Source of the DNA: Ruminococcus sp. UBA3665
Lineage (GTDB): Bacteria > Bacillota > Clostridia > Oscillospirales > Ruminococcaceae
Direction: 5' to 3'
NCBI GenBank assembly: GCA_002373165.1
Contig: DFJS01000093.1
Span: 1-12,358, forward strand
Length of the DNA: 12,358 nt
Shown here: positions 1-6,044 of the stretch, piece after piece
How positions within the stretch are numbered: the stretch's first letter is position 1
Layout of the letters: each line of letters begins with the position of its first letter
Notes under the pieces: model-generated
What the model saw: only the letters and a program-made list of their open reading frames with translations
What the model was told of the DNA's origin: nothing
The model's database searches: none
Position numbers and translations under genes: made by a program

Positions 1-36
1 GCTTGCTGCCTTTCCGTTTGCGGCGACAACTCTGAT

Positions 37-65
37 AGAATATCATGTCCGGGCCGCTTTGTCAA
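37..65 (-). promoter_or_regulatory. Sigma-A type promoter pointing off the left edge
   Basis: On the minus strand TTGACA (65-60) is followed by a 17-base spacer and TATTCT (42-37). An A-rich tract lies just upstream of the -35, as in the two tRNA promoters further right. No gene starts in the remaining 36 bases, so the target is outside the window. It may be the downstream member of a tandem pair with the promoter at 129-157, an arrangement common in front of rRNA operons. The -10 matches only four of six consensus bases, so this is a probable rather than certain promoter. Confidence 0.5.
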
Positions 66-85
66 GGACTTTTTTAACTTTTTTT

Positions 86-122
86 GCTATGCGTTTTTGC
101 CGTCAGGCTTTGGCGCATTAGC
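86..122. repeat. Imperfect inverted repeat between two putative promoters
   Basis: GCTATGCG (86-93) pairs with CGCATTAGC (114-122) with one bulged base. A smaller hairpin, GCC-GTCA-GGC (99-108), sits inside. On the minus strand the arm is followed by A-rich rather than T-rich sequence, so it does not look like a terminator for leftward transcription. If the promoter at 129-157 is real, this hairpin would lie at the very 5' end of its transcript. The function is unknown. Confidence 0.4.
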
Positions 123-128
123 TTGATT

Positions 129-157
129 ATATTACCATATACTTTCGTGCTTGTCAA
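129..157 (-). promoter_or_regulatory. Putative sigma-A type promoter, leftward
   Basis: On the minus strand TTGACA (157-152) is followed by 17 bases and TAATAT (134-129), a four-of-six match to the -10 consensus; an A-run lies upstream of the -35. It is downstream of the tRNA-Ser(GCU) gene and 92 bases upstream of a second promoter of the same kind. No coding region lies between them, so the pair may serve one gene to the left of the window. Confidence 0.45.
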
Positions 158-210
158 CAGGTTTTTCAAACTGTTTTTTCGCATTTCATTGTACAGATCC
201 TATAATCGAG

Positions 211-297
211 CGGAGAAGGAGGGATTTGAACCCTCGCGCCGCTTTCACGACCTACTCCCTTAGCAGGGGAGCCCCTTCACCACTTGGGTATTTCCGC
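211..297 (-). tRNA. tRNA-Ser (anticodon GCU), degenerate acceptor stem
   Basis: The minus strand folds as a class II tRNA. It has U8 and A9, a CCC/GGG D-stem with a GTGG loop, an anticodon stem CTCCC/GGGAG with loop CTGCTAA (anticodon GCT, complement of 262-264), a long variable arm with a GTCG/CGGC stem, and a perfect T-arm GAGGG-TTCAAAT-CCCTC. It would read AGC and AGU serine codons. The acceptor stem is odd. The 5' strand GCGGAAA faces the 3' strand CTTCTCC, giving mismatches at 2-71 (C-C) and 7-66 (A-C) and a G3-U70 wobble. The 3' strand and the body look like an ordinary serine tRNA, whose 5' strand would be GGAGAAG. No CCA is encoded. It has its own strong promoter (349-377) and a leader of about 45 bases. 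It may be functional, a chimera, or a sequence error in the 5' strand. Confidence 0.88.
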
Positions 298-348
298 ATG
301 TACAGTGAATATTTGAAAAATATTTTATTTTCGTCTCACGACTTTTTT

Positions 349-377
349 ATTATAACACATCACAAAGAATTTGTCAA
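349..377 (-). promoter_or_regulatory. Consensus promoter of tRNA-Ser(GCU)
   Basis: On the minus strand a perfect TTGACA (377-372) is separated by 17 bases from a perfect TATAAT (354-349), with a run of A residues just upstream of the -35. Transcription would start near 342 and give a leader of about 45 bases before the tRNA. The AT-rich leader contains two small hairpins, one of them AATATTT-TTC-AAATATT. Confidence 0.88.
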
Positions 378-403
378 GTGTTTTTTTTAAAAAAATTTGA
401 AAA

Positions 404-489
404 CGGAGAGAGTGGGATTCGAACCCACGGTACGTCGCCGTATCACTAGTTTTCAAGACTAGCTCCTTAAACCGCTCGGACATCTCTCC
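404..489 (-). tRNA. tRNA-Ser (anticodon UGA)
   Basis: The minus strand gives a regular class II cloverleaf. The acceptor stem GGAGAGA/TCTCTCC is perfectly paired. The anticodon stem CTAGT/ACTAG holds the loop CTTGAAA with anticodon TGA (complement of 453-455). A long variable arm follows, then the T-arm GTGGG-TTCGAAT-CCCAC and discriminator G. It reads UCA and, by wobble, other UCN serine codons. No CCA is encoded, so the end must be added by the CCA-adding enzyme. The promoter at 500-528 places the start of transcription almost at the mature 5' end. A T-rich stretch follows the 3' end and may end transcription before the next promoter. Confidence 0.96.
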
Positions 490-499
490 AACATTTTTT

Positions 500-528
500 A
501 TTATAACATATTTTTAAAAATTTGTCAA
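500..528 (-). promoter_or_regulatory. Consensus promoter of tRNA-Ser(UGA)
   Basis: On the minus strand a perfect TTGACA (528-523) is followed by 17 bases and a perfect TATAAT (505-500), with an A-rich tract upstream of the -35. The predicted start, near 493, is only a few bases before the tRNA. It is back to back with the recJ promoter at 575-603. Confidence 0.88.
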
Positions 529-574
529 GCGTTTTTTGTGAATTTATAAAAAAATAAAAATATTTCTCAGGCAC

Positions 575-603
575 TTGCTTTTTTTGCCGAAACGTGTTAT
601 AAT
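575..603 (+). promoter_or_regulatory. Promoter of the recJ-rel operon
   Basis: TTGCTT (575-580), a 17-base spacer and a perfect TATAAT (598-603) form a good sigma-A promoter. The start of transcription would lie near 610, giving a leader of about 25 bases before the recJ ATG at 636. No other promoter of similar quality was seen upstream of rel or the DUF5662 gene. Confidence 0.75.
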
Positions 604-635
604 AAAAAAATAAATTTCTTATCTGGGGGTTATCT

Positions 636-2666
636 ATGAAAAAGTGGAACATCGGCAGACCAGAGCTGAACTATGCGGAAGAATTGCAGAAAAACAGCAA
701 TTTGTCTCCGCTGTGCTGTCAGGTGCTGGTATCACAGGGGTATTGGAATCTGCTTCAGGCATCGGAATTCATGGGCTGTCAGGAATTAAGCGATCCTTTC
801 TTGATCTGCGATATGAAAGAAGCCGCAGAAGTAATTAACAGTGCTGTCGATCAAGGGAAAAAAATCTGCATTTACGGAGATTATGACTGCGACGGAGTTA
901 TGTCAACAGTGATTTTATATTCGTATCTGTCCGAAATCGGCGCAGAGGTCGTCTGGCGGATTCCCGAACGCAGTGAAGGCTACGGCCTGAACGCCAATGC
1001 AGTAAGGGAAATGCATGAGGACGGCGTACAGATGATCATCACGGTTGATAACGGCATTGCATCCGTCGGGGATGCCAAATTAATCCGGGAACTGGGAATG
1101 GAACTGGTGATTACAGATCATCATCAGCCCGGCGAAGAACTGCCGGAGGCTCTCGCGGTTGTGGATGCGCACAGAACGGATAATTATTCGCCTTACAGAC
1201 TGTACTGCGGCGCAGGCATCGCCCTGCTGCTGGTGGCCGCCATGAATGACGGCGATACACAGATGGCTATGGAACAGTTCGGCGATCTGGCCGCTGTGGC
1301 AACCATCGCCGATGTTGTCTCCCTGACAGGCGAAAACAGATTTTTAGTGCAAAGAGGGCTGGAATATCTGGAAAATACCGAACGTCCCGGACTCCGCGCT
1401 CTGCGTGAGGTCAGCGGCCTGAATGGCAAAAAAATGGATTCTGTCAGTGTAGCGTTCGGGCTTGCACCCCGGATTAATGCGGCCGGAAGACTGGAATCGC
1501 CCAGACTTGCCGTAGAACTGATGCTGGAAGAAGATCCTGAAAAGGCAATGGAACTTGCCCGGCAGATTAATGATATCAATACGCGGCGCAAAAGCTGCGA
1601 AGCCGATATCCTGAAAGATGCTGACAGCCAGGTGACAGAACATCCGGAAATGCTCTCTGACCGTGTGCTGATTTTTGCCGGAAATGACTGGCATCCCGGC
1701 GTGATCGGCATTGTGGCATCCCGGCTGGAAGAACGCTTCGGCAAACCCTGCTTTATGATCAGCATCCGCGACGGCTACGGACACGGTTCGGCAAGAAGCT
1801 TCGGAGAATTTAATGTATTCAAATCGCTGACGGCCTGCGGCAGTCTGCTGGAAAAGTTCGGAGGTCATCCGGCCGCCGGCGGCTTCACGCTTAAAGAAGA
1901 AAATATTCCGGAGTTCCGGAAGCAGATGCAGGCCTATGCGCTGGAGCATCATAAAATCATGCCCGTGATGGAAATACATGCGGCCTGCGCACTCCGGCCG
2001 GAATTCCTGAATCCGGAAGCCGTGAACAGCTTGCAGGCACTGGCACCGTTCGGAGCCGGCAATGAAGAGCCGGTTTTTCTGGCAGAACAGGCACTGGTGC
2101 AGGAAGTCAGAGGACTTTCCAACAATGCACATACCCGGCTGATTGTCCAGCTGTTCGGACAGAACTATGCGGCATTGTGTTTCGGCAAATCTCCCGAAAA
2201 ACTGGGCGTTTCTGCCGGACAGTATTATCATATGCTGGTGCGGCTGAATGTGGATGATTACAAAGGCAGAACTTCTGTTTCCCTGTTTGTGCAGGATATT
2301 CGTCCTGTCGGCATTCCGCAGGCCAAACTGCTCGGCGCGGTTCAGGTATATGAACAGTACCGCCGCAAAGAAACTCTGCCGGAAGAATACTATAAAGGTA
2401 TGCTGCCGGAACGCCGCGATCTGGCCGCTGTCTATCAGGCCGTCACGGAACGCCCCGTTCTTCCGGAAACACTTGCCGCGCCCATGATGCAGAAAAAAAT
2501 CAATTACTGCAAAGTCCTGACGGCACTGGATATTTTTATCGAAATGGGACTGATGGCAAAAGATTTCAATTCCGGCGAAGTCCGGCGGCTTCCCGCACAG
2601 GAAAAAATTAATCTGGAAGATTCTGCCATTCTTTCAGAACTCAGAACACTCGCAGGCATAAACTAA
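636..2666 (+). CDS. recJ: Single-stranded-DNA-specific exonuclease RecJ
   Basis: This 676-residue protein is a full-length RecJ, a cytosolic 5'-to-3' single-strand DNA exonuclease of RecF-pathway recombination and repair. The DHH phosphoesterase core is intact: motif I YGDYDCDG (80-87; D82, D84, D86), VDNGI (137-141), the DHH triad D161-H162-H163, CGAGI (191-195), IADVV (224-228) and the RINAAGR bridge (279-285). A DHHA1 region follows at about 340-435, with HPGVIGIVASR, GSARS and GGHPAAGG (409-416). An OB-like domain comes next, then a C-terminal RecJ_C region from about 570. These motifs indicate an active manganese-dependent nuclease. The start is the first ATG after the promoter; a weak GGGGG site lies about 10 bases upstream. 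The stop is 19 bases before rel, so the two are probably co-transcribed. In many Firmicutes apt sits between recJ and rel; here it is absent. Confidence 0.96.
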   Translation: MKKWNIGRPELNYAEELQKNSNLSPLCCQVLVSQGYWNLLQASEFMGCQELSDPFLICDMKEAAEVINSAVDQGKKICIYGDYDCDGVMSTVILYSYLSEIGAEVVWRIPERSEGYGLNANAVREMHEDGVQMIITVDNGIASVGDAKLIRELGMELVITDHHQPGEELPEALAVVDAHRTDNYSPYRLYCGAGIALLLVAAMNDGDTQMAMEQFGDLAAVATIADVVSLTGENRFLVQRGLEYLENTERPGLRALREVSGLNGKKMDSVSVAFGLAPRINAAGRLESPRLAVELMLEEDPEKAMELARQINDINTRRKSCEADILKDADSQVTEHPEMLSDRVLIFAGNDWHPGVIGIVASRLEERFGKPCFMISIRDGYGHGSARSFGEFNVFKSLTACGSLLEKFGGHPAAGGFTLKEENIPEFRKQMQAYALEHHKIMPVMEIHAACALRPEFLNPEAVNSLQALAPFGAGNEEPVFLAEQALVQEVRGLSNNAHTRLIVQLFGQNYAALCFGKSPEKLGVSAGQYYHMLVRLNVDDYKGRTSVSLFVQDIRPVGIPQAKLLGAVQVYEQYRRKETLPEEYYKGMLPERRDLAAVYQAVTERPVLPETLAAPMMQKKINYCKVLTALDIFIEMGLMAKDFNSGEVRRLPAQEKINLEDSAILSELRTLAGIN

Positions 2667-2685
2667 ATCAAGGAGGTATGTATCA

Positions 2686-4938
2686 ATGACTGAGGACAGA
2701 GTTGTTACTTTTGACATGATTATGGAGAAAATTCTGACAAGCGATAAGCAGTATGAGATTACTAAAATTATCTCTGCTTATCAGTTTGCCGCCAAAGCAC
2801 ACGAGGAACAGCGGCGTTCCTCAGGTCAGCCTTATATTATCCATCCGCTTTCTGTGGCAGAACTGCTCCTGGAACTGGGCATGGATACCGATACGGTCTG
2901 TGCCGCGCTGCTGCACGATGTCGTGGAAGATACGCCCGCGACAGATGAACAGCTCCGGGAACTGTTCGGGAAAGATGTCGCTGCTCTCGTGGACGGCGTT
3001 ACCAAACTGACACAGATTCCCGTATTCCGGCAGGATCAGAAAAAAGCCGAAAACGTTCTGAAAATGCTGCTGGCAATGGAAAATGATGTCCGCGTGATGA
3101 TTATCAAGCTCTGCGACAGACTGCATAATATGCGCACGCTCCAGTTCCGCCCGGAACATAAACAGCAGCTGACGGCTTATGAAACAATGAATGTCTATGC
3201 GCCAATTGCCGGCCGGTTAGGCATGAAGAAAATTCAGGAAGAGCTTGAAACGCTCTCGCTGTATTATCTCGACCCGTACGGCTATTCTGAAATTGTCCGC
3301 ATGTTTGAAAAATCCAAAGAAGAACGTCAGCAGTTTATCGAATCGATTAAAAAACGTCTTGCCGAAGCTCTCAGAAATGAACCGCTCCGTCAGCCGCCGG
3401 AAATTCAGGGCAGACCTAAGAGCATCTACGGTATGTATAAGAAAATCTTCAAAGGCCACAGAAATTTCGATCAGGTTTATGATAAATATGCCGTGCGCAT
3501 CATCGTCGATACCGTGCCGGAATGTTATCTGGTGCTTGGCGTGGTGCATCATCTGTATAAGCCCCTGATGGACAGAATCAAAGACTGGATTGCCCGTCCC
3601 AAAGAAAACGGCTACCAGTCCCTGCATACTACTGTACTCGGCCGCGAAGGTATCCCTTTTGAGGTTCAGATCCGTACGCGCGAAATGCACCGTACTGCTG
3701 AATACGGCATCGCCGCACACTGGAAGTACAAAGAAGGCATTCAGGGCAAAGACCAGATGGAAGAAAAACTCTCCTGGGTGCGCGAAATTCTGGAAGCACA
3801 GAAAACTTCTGATGACCCTGACGAAATTCTCAATACGCTCAAAATTGATCTTTCGCCGGATACGATTATTGTCATGACTCCCAAAGGCGATGCCATCACA
3901 CTGCCCGTGGATGCAACGCCCATCGATTTTGCCTATAAAATTCATACGCAGATCGGCCATAAAATGACGTTCGCACGCGCCGAAGGAAAAATTGTTCCTC
4001 TGGATTACAAGCTCCAGACAGGCCAGATCTGTGAGATTATCACCAGCAAAGACCCCAATAAAGGCCCTAACAGAGCCTGGATGAATATCGCCAGAACTTC
4101 CGAGGCCAAGTCCAAAATCCGTGCATGGTTCAAGAAAGAAAACCGTCAGGATAATATCATCGCCGGAAAAACCATGCTCGAAAAAGAATTCCGCCGCAGC
4201 CGCATTCATATTCCGGATACGGATTACGAAGAATTTTTCTCTGACGATATGAAACGCCACAGCTGTAATTCGCTGGATGATTTCTATGCCTCGATTGGTT
4301 ACGGCGGTGTCAGCATCAGCAAGCTGATTCCCAAATGGAAAGACAGATATATGAAGCTCTACCGTTCTGAAGATGCCGAAACGCCCGAAGAACAGCCGAT
4401 TGTACAGCCTGTAGAGCAGCAGGTGACAAATCAGATTATTCTGGATGAAATCCGGGACTGTGCAGTCAAGTTTGCCCAGTGCTGCAATCCGCTGCAAGGG
4501 GATGACATCGTCGGCTTTGTAACGCGCGGCCACGGCCTTTCCGTCCACAGAACCGACTGCATCAATTACAGAGCAATGCTCGCCCGTGATATCCCCGAAG
4601 AACGCGAACGCTGGCTTGCAGTACAGTGGACAGATCATAATTCTGCCAAAATGCGTACAAATATCGAAATTCTTGCCTATGACCGCGTCGGCCTGATGTT
4701 TGATATTTCTGCCGTGATGAAAGAATCCGGCATTTCTATGAACGTTTCCCAGTCTCACGGCATGAAGGGTGGCAGAGTGCTGCTGATGATTTCTCTCGAA
4801 GTGCTGAATAAAACCCAGCTGACGGCAATTCTGGAACGCCTGCGCCAGATACGGAGTGTGATTTCTGCCGAAAGAGCATCATCTTCCTATCAGTATGTAT
4901 CCGGTGCAGAAAATAAAACCAAGAAAAGAGGCAAATAA
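2686..4938 (+). CDS. rel: Bifunctional (p)ppGpp synthetase/hydrolase Rel
   Basis: This 750-residue protein is the long ribosome-associated RelA/SpoT homologue that makes and degrades the stringent-response alarmone (p)ppGpp. The N-terminal HD hydrolase is intact: H53, H77-D78, E81-D82 and D144 in KLCDRLHN. The synthetase domain follows (about 240-345) with GRPKSIYGMYKK, D266, RIKD (297-300), the nucleotide-stacking Y310 in ENGYQSLHT, and E326 in FEVQIRT. The RxKD form is that of bifunctional Rel enzymes, unlike the ExDD of synthetase-only RelA. A TGS domain (about 393-455, with H420 in KIHTQIGH), a zinc-finger-like region (C599-C600, H621, C625) and a C-terminal ACT domain (about 675-745) complete the architecture. 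The start has an excellent AAGGAGGT site at 2670-2677, eight bases away. It is the middle gene of recJ-rel-DUF5662, with only three bases before the next start. Confidence 0.97.
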   Translation: MTEDRVVTFDMIMEKILTSDKQYEITKIISAYQFAAKAHEEQRRSSGQPYIIHPLSVAELLLELGMDTDTVCAALLHDVVEDTPATDEQLRELFGKDVAALVDGVTKLTQIPVFRQDQKKAENVLKMLLAMENDVRVMIIKLCDRLHNMRTLQFRPEHKQQLTAYETMNVYAPIAGRLGMKKIQEELETLSLYYLDPYGYSEIVRMFEKSKEERQQFIESIKKRLAEALRNEPLRQPPEIQGRPKSIYGMYKKIFKGHRNFDQVYDKYAVRIIVDTVPECYLVLGVVHHLYKPLMDRIKDWIARPKENGYQSLHTTVLGREGIPFEVQIRTREMHRTAEYGIAAHWKYKEGIQGKDQMEEKLSWVREILEAQKTSDDPDEILNTLKIDLSPDTIIVMTPKGDAITLPVDATPIDFAYKIHTQIGHKMTFARAEGKIVPLDYKLQTGQICEIITSKDPNKGPNRAWMNIARTSEAKSKIRAWFKKENRQDNIIAGKTMLEKEFRRSRIHIPDTDYEEFFSDDMKRHSCNSLDDFYASIGYGGVSISKLIPKWKDRYMKLYRSEDAETPEEQPIVQPVEQQVTNQIILDEIRDCAVKFAQCCNPLQGDDIVGFVTRGHGLSVHRTDCINYRAMLARDIPEERERWLAVQWTDHNSAKMRTNIEILAYDRVGLMFDISAVMKESGISMNVSQSHGMKGGRVLLMISLEVLNKTQLTAILERLRQIRSVISAERASSSYQYVSGAENKTKKRGK

Positions 4939-4941
4939 TCT

Positions 4942-5487
4942 ATGCAGATGAAAAATCTTTGCGGCCATCTGCGCACGGTCAGAAATCACCGCCGGGGTGT
5001 GCTGTATAACTGCATCCGGGCAGGAATTCCCGTGCAGGGACTGCTTCACGATCTGTCCAAATATTCGCCGACAGAATTCTTCCCCAGTGTGAAATATTAT
5101 CAGGGCACCCGAAGCCCCAACGAACAGGAACGCATCGAAAAAGGCTATTCCGAAGCCTGGATGCATCACAAGGGCAGAAATAAGCATCATTTCGAGTACT
5201 GGACAGATTATTCCCCGGAAACAAAACAGCTCGAACCCGTCAAGATGCCGCTCCGGTATGTGGCAGAGATGTTCTGCGACCGTGTCGCCGCCAGCAAAAC
5301 CTATAACGGCGAACAGTATACTGACCGCGATCCGCTGGATTATTTTCTCCGCGCAAAACCAAGAAGAAAAATTCATCCGGAAACATCGCGCTTTCTGGAA
5401 ATTCTGCTGAAAATGCTGGTCATCCGGGGCGAAGAGTTTACATTCGCATGGCTGAACTGGTATCTGAAAACCCATCAGGATTATTAA
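4942..5487 (+). CDS. DUF5662 family protein (HD-like, function unknown)
   Basis: This 181-residue soluble protein resembles the DUF5662 family, found in Firmicutes and some phages. Its biochemical role is not established as far as I know. The sequence is rich in conserved-looking histidines and acids: H16 in RNHRR, H36-D37 in GLLHDLSKYSPTEF, H75-H76 and H82-H83 in MHHKGRNKHHFEYW, and D113 in CDRVAAS. This spacing recalls the metal-binding H...HD...D pattern of HD-superfamily phosphohydrolases, so a metal-dependent hydrolase is a reasonable inference. There is no signal peptide or membrane segment. The start lies three bases after the rel stop, and a second in-frame ATG two codons on is an alternative. 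An AGAGG sequence inside the end of rel could serve as its binding site. The tight spacing suggests translational coupling to rel. A strong terminator follows. Confidence 0.75.
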   Translation: MQMKNLCGHLRTVRNHRRGVLYNCIRAGIPVQGLLHDLSKYSPTEFFPSVKYYQGTRSPNEQERIEKGYSEAWMHHKGRNKHHFEYWTDYSPETKQLEPVKMPLRYVAEMFCDRVAASKTYNGEQYTDRDPLDYFLRAKPRRKIHPETSRFLEILLKMLVIRGEEFTFAWLNWYLKTHQDY

Positions 5488-5497
5488 TTCATGCTTG

Positions 5498-5544
5498 CAG
5501 GATGCTGTGATCAGAAACAGTATCCTGAATTTTTTTTATTTTTT
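5498..5544 (+). terminator. Intrinsic terminator of recJ-rel-DUF5662
   Basis: CAGGATGCTG (5498-5507) pairs with CAGTATCCTG (5518-5527) over ten pairs with one G-T wobble. The ten-base loop is closed by strong pairs, and a T-tract with a single interruption runs to 5544. It lies ten bases after the DUF5662 stop and separates this operon from the GntR/ABC cassette. Confidence 0.92.
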
Positions 5545-5567
5545 CAGAAATTTTTTTGATTTTTCTA

Positions 5568-5596
5568 TTGACAAGATTGTATCTATATGATATAAT
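5568..5596 (+). promoter_or_regulatory. Consensus promoter of the GntR/ABC cassette
   Basis: A perfect TTGACA (5568-5573), exactly 17 bases and a perfect TATAAT (5591-5596) make this the strongest protein-gene promoter in the window. Such a promoter in front of a GntR-type regulator implies that it is normally held down by repression. The transcript would start near 5603, inside the dyad at 5596-5616. Confidence 0.92.
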
Positions 5597-5616
5597 GTGT
5601 ATAACGTATATATACA
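5596..5616. promoter_or_regulatory. Putative operator for the YtrA-like repressor
   Basis: TGTGTATA (5596-5603) and TATATACA (5609-5616) are inverted half-sites with a single mismatch around a five-base centre. They overlap the last base of the -10 and cover the start of transcription. A second, wider pair, TTGTAT (5577-5582) and ATACAA (5612-5617), brackets the -10. GntR-family dimers bind such dyads and usually repress their own operon. Binding by this protein is inferred from position only; the AT-rich context makes some chance symmetry likely. Confidence 0.55.
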
Positions 5617-5654
5617 AATTTAAGATTCTGAATTTTTTGAGGTGCATCTTTATT

Positions 5655-6044
5655 ATGAATCAGTTTGATATTATCATCAGCAACGCTTCCGGCGAGCCGA
5701 TTTATAGTCAGATTTCTTCGCAGATTAAAACGATGATTCTGACTGGTCAGCTGAAAGAAGGCGATGCTCTGCCGTCTATGCGCAATCTGGCTTTGCAGCT
5801 GAGAATCAGCGTCATCACGACCAAACGCGCTTACGAAGAACTGGAACACGACGGCTTTATTGAATCCTATACAGGCAAGGGCAGTTTCGTCAAAGCCCAG
5901 AATCAGGAGCTTTTCAGAGAAGAACAGCTCCGGCAGATTGAAGACCTGCTCTCACAGGCCTGCAAAAAGGCTAAACTCGCCGGAGTTGCTCCGGAGGAAT
6001 TAAAAGAAATCTTAGACTTGATTTATGGAGGCGAATCATCATGA
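5655..6044 (+). CDS. GntR family transcriptional regulator, YtrA type
   Basis: The protein from ATG 5655 has 129 residues, the usual size of the short YtrA subfamily. A GntR winged helix-turn-helix (about 12-80) opens with GEPIYSQISSQIK and contains LPSMRNLALQLRIS, TTKRAYEELE and the wing GKGSFV. Only about 50 helical residues follow, enough for dimerisation but too few for a ligand-binding domain. The reading frame is open back to 5556, but the promoter lies at 5568-5596, so the upstream ATG cannot be used; the GAGGTG ahead of 5655 fits as its ribosome binding site. The stop overlaps the next start as ATGA (6041-6044). It probably represses the cassette and is released by an antimicrobial or envelope signal, as described for YtrA-type regulators; the inducer is unknown. 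Confidence 0.9.
   Translation: MNQFDIIISNASGEPIYSQISSQIKTMILTGQLKEGDALPSMRNLALQLRISVITTKRAYEELEHDGFIESYTGKGSFVKAQNQELFREEQLRQIEDLLSQACKKAKLAGVAPEELKEILDLIYGGESS

Noticed and set aside
151..390. Open frame of 79 codons on the plus strand
   Set aside because: It runs antisense through the tRNA-Ser(GCU) gene and its promoter, has no ribosome binding site, and its composition is explained by the RNA gene.
378..400. Symmetric T-run and A-run after tRNA-Ser(UGA)
   Set aside because: It could fold as an A-T stem, but homopolymer symmetry is weak evidence. It may help end transcription but is not a convincing hairpin terminator.
467..652. Open frame of 61 codons on the minus strand
   Set aside because: It covers AT-rich promoter sequence of recJ and the tRNA gene; there is no binding site and no family resemblance.
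1344..2231. Minus-strand open frame opposite recJ
   Set aside because: It is antisense to conserved RecJ motifs, lacks a ribosome binding site and shows no family motif.
3217..4758. Long minus-strand open frame of 513 codons opposite rel
   Set aside because: It is a shadow of rel caused by codon bias. The rel frame has every expected domain, and the antisense translation shows no recognisable motif.
5556..5654. 33-residue upstream extension of the GntR regulator
   Set aside because: The perfect promoter at 5568-5596 lies inside it, so it cannot be transcribed from that promoter, and the extra residues match nothing in the family.
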